A DNA stretch of 11,130 nucleotides, taken from the NCBI GenBank assembly GCA_913053815.1, contig CAJXGK010000036.1, forward strand, positions 1 to 11,130, read 5' to 3'. Positions 8,320-11,130 of the stretch are shown here, one piece after another. A program made the translations under genes and the position numbers. The stretch's first letter is position 1; each line of letters begins with the position of its first letter. Below the pieces are notes generated by a model. It made no database searches. It was not told the origin of the DNA and saw nothing but the letters and a program-made list of their open reading frames with translations. The stretch is from an uncultured Rhodanobacteraceae bacterium (GTDB lineage Bacteria > Pseudomonadota > Gammaproteobacteria > Xanthomonadales > Rhodanobacteraceae).

Positions 8320-8532
8320 GCTTGGTTCATCAATACACCACGAAACAACAGCTACCCAGCCGGTTGGAATTCTTCCATGGGGCGCGCTCGCGAGGTCATC
8401 CCCGCGGCCATACGGGCACTGCTCAGAAGGGGGCCGCCATCACAGCAAGAAGCAAGGTTCATGTCTCTATAGGATCACGTCCTAGCGTTGGGTGCAAGCC
8501 GTGGTCGAAAATCCCCATGGGTAAGCAGATTC
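8320..8532 (-). ncRNA. Possible structured RNA or leader upstream of argF'
   Basis: No protein gene fits this stretch. CCATGGGG (8375-8382) is complementary to CCCCATGG (8513-8520). The helix can extend outward with CTT (8372-8374)/AAG (8523-8525) and GAAT (8367-8370)/ATTC (8529-8532), closing a ~165-base domain. Inside are TAGGA-5-TCCTA (about 8470-8484) and GCGGCC/GGCCGC (about 8404-8436). The minus strand ends in the intrinsic terminator at 8295-8319. A weak -10 (TATAGA, 8466-8471 on the minus strand) has no good -35. The 8-base closing match could be partly chance, since CCATGG is self-complementary. I compared it by memory with 6S, tmRNA, 4.5S, RNase P and common riboswitches and could not assign it. 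A plain 3' UTR is the main alternative. Confidence 0.3.
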
Positions 8533-9070
8533 AGTCTGCCGGAGTGATATTGATGCGGATACGCAGACGGTCGCCCGGGTCATAATTGAGACGCGACATA
8601 TAGATATCACCGTGATAACGGTATTCGATGTCATAGCCGATGATTCGGCGCCGCGGCGATTCGTTGAGGTTTTCCCGACATCGGGTCTGGCTCGAGCTCT
8701 GCGGCCGACTCCCCATCCGGTTACCCATCACACCGCCAATGATGGCCCCACCAATAGTGGCCGCACGCCGACCATTGCCCTGACCCATGGTGTGACCCAG
8801 CGCGCCACCGATGACCGCGCCAAGCAGCGTTTCGGCCGTATTGCTGTGATCTTCTGTCACCACCCGCTGCGGGTAGCAGTTCTGGGTCGGTGGGCGCACC
8901 TGCGCCAGGTCGTAAACCGGATCGACGCGCAGCACATTGGCCCAAGCGTAATAGACGTTGCCGCGAGCGGGTTGGGGGGGATAGTTATTTCCTACGGAGC
9001 CGGAGTCCTGAGCCCATACCGGCAAGGCCAGCAACATTGCCAATATCGCAGCAGATAGTATTTTGAACAT
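8531..9070 (-). CDS. Exported glycine-zipper protein
   Basis: A 179-residue protein. The ATG at 9068-9070 is chosen because GGAG lies about eight bases upstream and the protein then starts with a signal peptide (MFKILSAAILAMLLALPVWA, cleavage probably after Ala20). The centre has a glycine zipper of the Rick_17kDa_Anti/2TM type: LLGAVIGGALGHTMGQGNG and AATIGGAIIGGVMGNRMG (residues 82-120), normally a paired helical hairpin inserted in or lying on the outer membrane. It is followed by a polar region with a Cys and a C-terminal beta-like part (IGYDIEYRYHGDIYMSRLNYD). There is no lipobox, unlike the SlyB/17-kDa lipoproteins. It is divergent from cysS and 288 bases upstream of argF'. The exact role is unknown; envelope stability is the usual suggestion for relatives. 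Confidence 0.85.
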   Translation of the reverse strand: MFKILSAAILAMLLALPVWAQDSGSVGNNYPPQPARGNVYYAWANVLRVDPVYDLAQVRPPTQNCYPQRVVTEDHSNTAETLLGAVIGGALGHTMGQGNGRRAATIGGAIIGGVMGNRMGSRPQSSSQTRCRENLNESPRRRIIGYDIEYRYHGDIYMSRLNYDPGDRLRIRINITPAD

Positions 9071-9120
9071 TTCAGACTCCATCAAGGTACGAGACTATTT
9101 GCCACCTATTTCAACAAACC

Positions 9121-9138
9121 CAGCCTGAATCAGGGCTG
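9121..9138. promoter_or_regulatory. Near-perfect dyad between the divergent glycine-zipper and cysS genes
   Basis: CAGCCTGA (9121-9128) and TCAGGGCTG (9130-9138) form a dyad with one extra G. A second palindrome, CAGCGCTG, lies just downstream. The 115-base gap must contain both promoters; I see no convincing -35/-10 pair, so this is offered only as a possible binding site. Confidence 0.25.
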
Positions 9139-9185
9139 CATCCAGCGCTGCTAAACTGAACAACCTTCCTATAACCTGCACCCGC

Positions 9186-10556
9186 ATGACACTTCGACTT
9201 TTTAATAGCCTGAGCCACCGACTCGAGATCTTTGAACCGCAGAACCCTCATCGCGTAACTATGTACCTGTGCGGCCCCACCGTGTACCACTACGTACATA
9301 TCGGCAATGCCCGGCCCGCCGTCGTCTTCGATTTGCTGGTGCGTCTATTGAGAAGAACCTGGCCAAACCTGGTATTTGCACGCAATATCACCGACGTTGA
9401 TGACAAGATTAATGCCGCTGCCACCGCTCAGGGAGAATCGATACAGACCCTGAGTCAACGTTATGCTGAAGCCTATCGAGCCGACATCGACAAACTCGGC
9501 GTCGCAGCGCCGGATGTCGAACCCCGAGCCACGCAACATATTGATGCCATCATCCGCATGATTCAGCGGCTGCTGGCACGTGGGTGTGCCTACGCCGCCG
9601 AAGGCCATGTGCTGTTCGAGATATCCCATTTTCCTGAGTACGGTCGCCTGTCAGGTCGATCCCCCCGGGAAATGCTGGCCGGGGCGCGCGTCGAAGTCGC
9701 CCCATACAAGAAAGCCCCCGGCGATTTTGTATTGTGGAAACCATCCTCTGATGACCTGCCTGGCTGGGAAAGTCCATGGGGACGGGGCCGGCCCGGCTGG
9801 CACATTGAATGCTCGGCGATGGCCGCAGCGCATCTTGGCGAGACGATCGACATCCATGCCGGGGGCGTTGACCTGCAGTTTCCACACCATGAAAACGAGA
9901 TTGCCCAGAGTACCTGCGCGCATGGCGGCAAACCCTTTGCCCGCTTTTGGCTGCATAACGGCATGCTGACCTTTGGTGGGCGTAAGATGTCAAAATCCCT
10001 GGGTAACGTGCGGCTACTGCACGATTTGTTGCAACAATACCCGCCTGAAGTTTTACGTTTGATGCTGATTAAAGCTCATTATCGTCAACCTCTGGAATGG
10101 TCCAACGAGACCCTTGCCCAAGCCCGGGCCACCCTGGATGGCTGGTATGGCCTACTCCGCGACCTGGGTCGCCCGGAACCCAGCAGCAAGCCGCTTCACC
10201 CTGCTTTTCTGACCGCGTTAGAGGATGACCTGAATACCCCCGCGGCCTTGGCCGAATTGGCGCAACTGGCCGATACGGCCCGGCGGGAACCCGGCGGTGA
10301 GGCCCTGACTAACTTTGTGAAGTCCGCACAGTTTCTTGGCCTGCTTCAACAGGATCCCGAGCAATGGTTCAAGCACGGCGTAGAGAATCTCAACCTGGAT
10401 ACGGCACATATTGAACGCCTGCTGGCTGAGCGCAGCGAAGCCCGCCAACGCCGCGATTTTGCCCGGGCGGATAGCATTCGTGACGAACTCGCACAAAAGG
10501 GCATCGCAATCGAGGACAATGCCCAGGGAACTCGCTGGAAGATTGCCGAATCATGA
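9186..10556 (+). CDS. cysS: Cysteinyl-tRNA synthetase
   Basis: A 456-residue class I synthetase that charges tRNA-Cys (EC 6.1.1.16). The HIGH motif is HIGN (38-41) and KMSKS is intact at 267-271. Zinc ligands are at the positions known in E. coli: Cys29, Cys209 (HIECSAM), His234 and Glu238 (HHENEIAQS). The length is slightly shorter than, but close to, the usual ~460. The ATG at 9186 gives the standard [18 protein letters not shown] opening; no clear ribosome binding site precedes it, so it may be weakly initiated or use a non-canonical leader. The stop overlaps the start of sufE by four bases (ATGA), which usually means translational coupling. The gene is divergent from the glycine-zipper protein. 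Confidence 0.97.
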   Translation: MTLRLFNSLSHRLEIFEPQNPHRVTMYLCGPTVYHYVHIGNARPAVVFDLLVRLLRRTWPNLVFARNITDVDDKINAAATAQGESIQTLSQRYAEAYRADIDKLGVAAPDVEPRATQHIDAIIRMIQRLLARGCAYAAEGHVLFEISHFPEYGRLSGRSPREMLAGARVEVAPYKKAPGDFVLWKPSSDDLPGWESPWGRGRPGWHIECSAMAAAHLGETIDIHAGGVDLQFPHHENEIAQSTCAHGGKPFARFWLHNGMLTFGGRKMSKSLGNVRLLHDLLQQYPPEVLRLMLIKAHYRQPLEWSNETLAQARATLDGWYGLLRDLGRPEPSSKPLHPAFLTALEDDLNTPAALAELAQLADTARREPGGEALTNFVKSAQFLGLLQQDPEQWFKHGVENLNLDTAHIERLLAERSEARQRRDFARADSIRDELAQKGIAIEDNAQGTRWKIAES

Positions 10557-10981
10557 ACGAAGCCACGCCTGCCGCAGCCCAACAAGCGATTGTCGAAGAG
10601 TTCGCCCTGTTCGGCGATTGGAGCGAGCGATACCAGTATTTGATCGACCTGGGGAAAAAACTTCAAGAATTGCCGGCCGAGTTCAAGACCGATGAGTATC
10701 GCGTGCAGGGCTGTCAGTCGATAGTGTGGATGACCTGTTCAGGCGATATGAACCACCTTGAATATCATGCCATCAGCGACTCGGCTATCGTTTCGGGGCT
10801 GGTGGCACTACTGCTGCGCGTCTATTCCGGACGCACGGCTGAGGAAATCTTGGCTACCGATCCGCACTTCATCCGTGACATCGGACTGGCCAAGCACCTG
10901 TCCCCAACCCGTGCCAACGGCCTGCTCGCCATGATCAAGCGGATGCGAGAACAGGCTGAAGTGAAGCAATCGGCAAGCTGA
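10553..10981 (+). CDS. sufE: SufE family sulfur-acceptor protein
   Basis: A 142-residue protein of the SufE/CsdE family, which accepts persulfide sulfur from a cysteine desulfurase (SufS or CsdA) and passes it to Fe-S assembly or other acceptors. The acceptor Cys is Cys54 in [11 protein letters not shown], matching E. coli SufE Cys51. Other family stretches are [18 protein letters not shown] near the start, then [20 protein letters not shown], and LSPTRANGL near the end. It starts inside the cysS stop codon. No suf operon or desulfurase is nearby, so it is a solitary sufE paired with cysS; whether it serves SufS or another desulfurase is unknown. The stop at 10979-10981 is followed within about 20 bases by an insertion sequence end. 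Confidence 0.95.
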   Translation: MNEATPAAAQQAIVEEFALFGDWSERYQYLIDLGKKLQELPAEFKTDEYRVQGCQSIVWMTCSGDMNHLEYHAISDSAIVSGLVALLLRVYSGRTAEEILATDPHFIRDIGLAKHLSPTRANGLLAMIKRMREQAEVKQSAS

Positions 10982-11000
10982 TCCTGAAACTCATTCTGCG

Positions 11001-11130
11001 TGTGTGCGGCAACGCGGGAACCCACCCACTTATCCCTAGGTGTCGGGTCCCGCAAGTTTACGTATTCTTTTGACAAATAACTCTGGGTGGGTGCGCCGCC
11101 ATTCCTTCATAGCTTCGATGGGGGGGCGGT
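11001..11130 (-). mobile_element. End of an insertion sequence (probable IS481 type), partial
   Basis: A transposase C-terminus on the minus strand enters from the right edge and stops at 11036, and the next ~35 bases look like an IS end: TGTGTGCGGCAACG from 11001 (TG-first ends are usual for many IS families), then GCGGGAACCC (11014-11023) able to pair with GGGTCCCGC (11045-11053) with one bulged base. This stem may block read-through into the element. The exact end (11001 or 11003) and any target duplication cannot be set because the other end is outside the window. Confidence 0.55.
11036..11130 (-). CDS. Transposase, C-terminal end (IS481-like)
   Basis: The minus-strand frame is open from the window edge to a TAG at 11036-11038 and encodes RPPIEAMKEWRRTHPELF followed by VKRIRKLAGPDT. 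The pattern PI(E/Q)AMK-W----PELF-KR-----G-D at the C-terminus is familiar from IS481/rve-type DDE transposases. About 30 residues are visible; the catalytic DDE residues lie off the window. The identification is from memory of family C-termini, so family level is tentative, but that this is a transposase is likely. It opposes sufE and ends 54 bases from its stop codon. Confidence 0.6.
   Translation of the reverse strand, partial: RPPIEAMKEWRRTHPELFVKRIRKLAGPDT

Noticed and set aside
8352..8462. 36-codon minus-strand ORF in the gap before argF', as a possible arginine leader peptide
   Set aside because: No ribosome binding site, no run of Arg codons (only three scattered), and it crosses the predicted stems; more likely part of an untranslated RNA.
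8320..8532. 6S RNA, tmRNA, 4.5S RNA, RNase P or a common riboswitch
   Set aside because: The closing stem and length recall 6S RNA, but I could not match the conserved cores of any of these classes by eye, and the context is not that of ssrS.
8612..9058. 148-codon plus-strand ORF opposite the glycine-zipper gene
   Set aside because: No signal, motif or ribosome binding site; the minus-strand gene has a signal peptide, glycine zipper and a well-placed GGAG.
11070..11075. Perfect TTGACA on the plus strand
   Set aside because: No -10 element at 16-18 bases (the sequence there is GC-rich) and it lies antisense within the transposase end.

Overview
The window looks like a gammaproteobacterial chromosome of the Xanthomonadales type with moderate GC. 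The strongest pointer is an N-acetylornithine carbamoyltransferase (argF'), used in place of ornithine carbamoyltransferase by Xanthomonas and Xylella, followed by an argG-like gene as in those genomes. Genus cannot be fixed from the sequence.

Layout. 1-353 (+): C-terminal part of an FTR1/EfeU iron permease. 467-1249 (+): an unrecognised secreted protein that looks like an outer-membrane beta-barrel. 1257-5851 (-): a leucine/branched-chain catabolic block, read in transcription order as isovaleryl-CoA dehydrogenase, acetyl-CoA acetyltransferase, a small Ala/Thr/Ser-rich lipoprotein with a strong terminator behind it, and the carboxyltransferase subunit of methylcrotonyl-CoA carboxylase. 5993-7159 (-): one open reading frame whose first 244 residues are argininosuccinate synthase and whose last ~143 residues are the C-terminal end of leucine dehydrogenase. 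7217-8239 (-): argF'. 8243-8530: a 288-base gap with a hairpin terminator and long-range inverted repeats, possibly a small RNA or a regulated leader. 8531-9070 (-): a secreted glycine-zipper protein. 9186-10981 (+): cysS and sufE, overlapping by four bases. From about 11001: the end of an insertion sequence with a transposase C-terminus running off the window.

The most important observation is the ArgG/leucine-dehydrogenase chimera. To its left everything on the minus strand is leucine breakdown; to its right is arginine synthesis, so the two halves of the window meet inside this ORF at about 6420-6440. Each enzyme has lost essential parts, so the ORF is unlikely to perform either reaction. 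It is either a deletion/recombination scar between two loci or an assembly chimera. No phage, CRISPR, toxin-antitoxin or defence system was seen. The remainder is core metabolism plus the structured gap upstream of argF' and the insertion sequence at the right edge.
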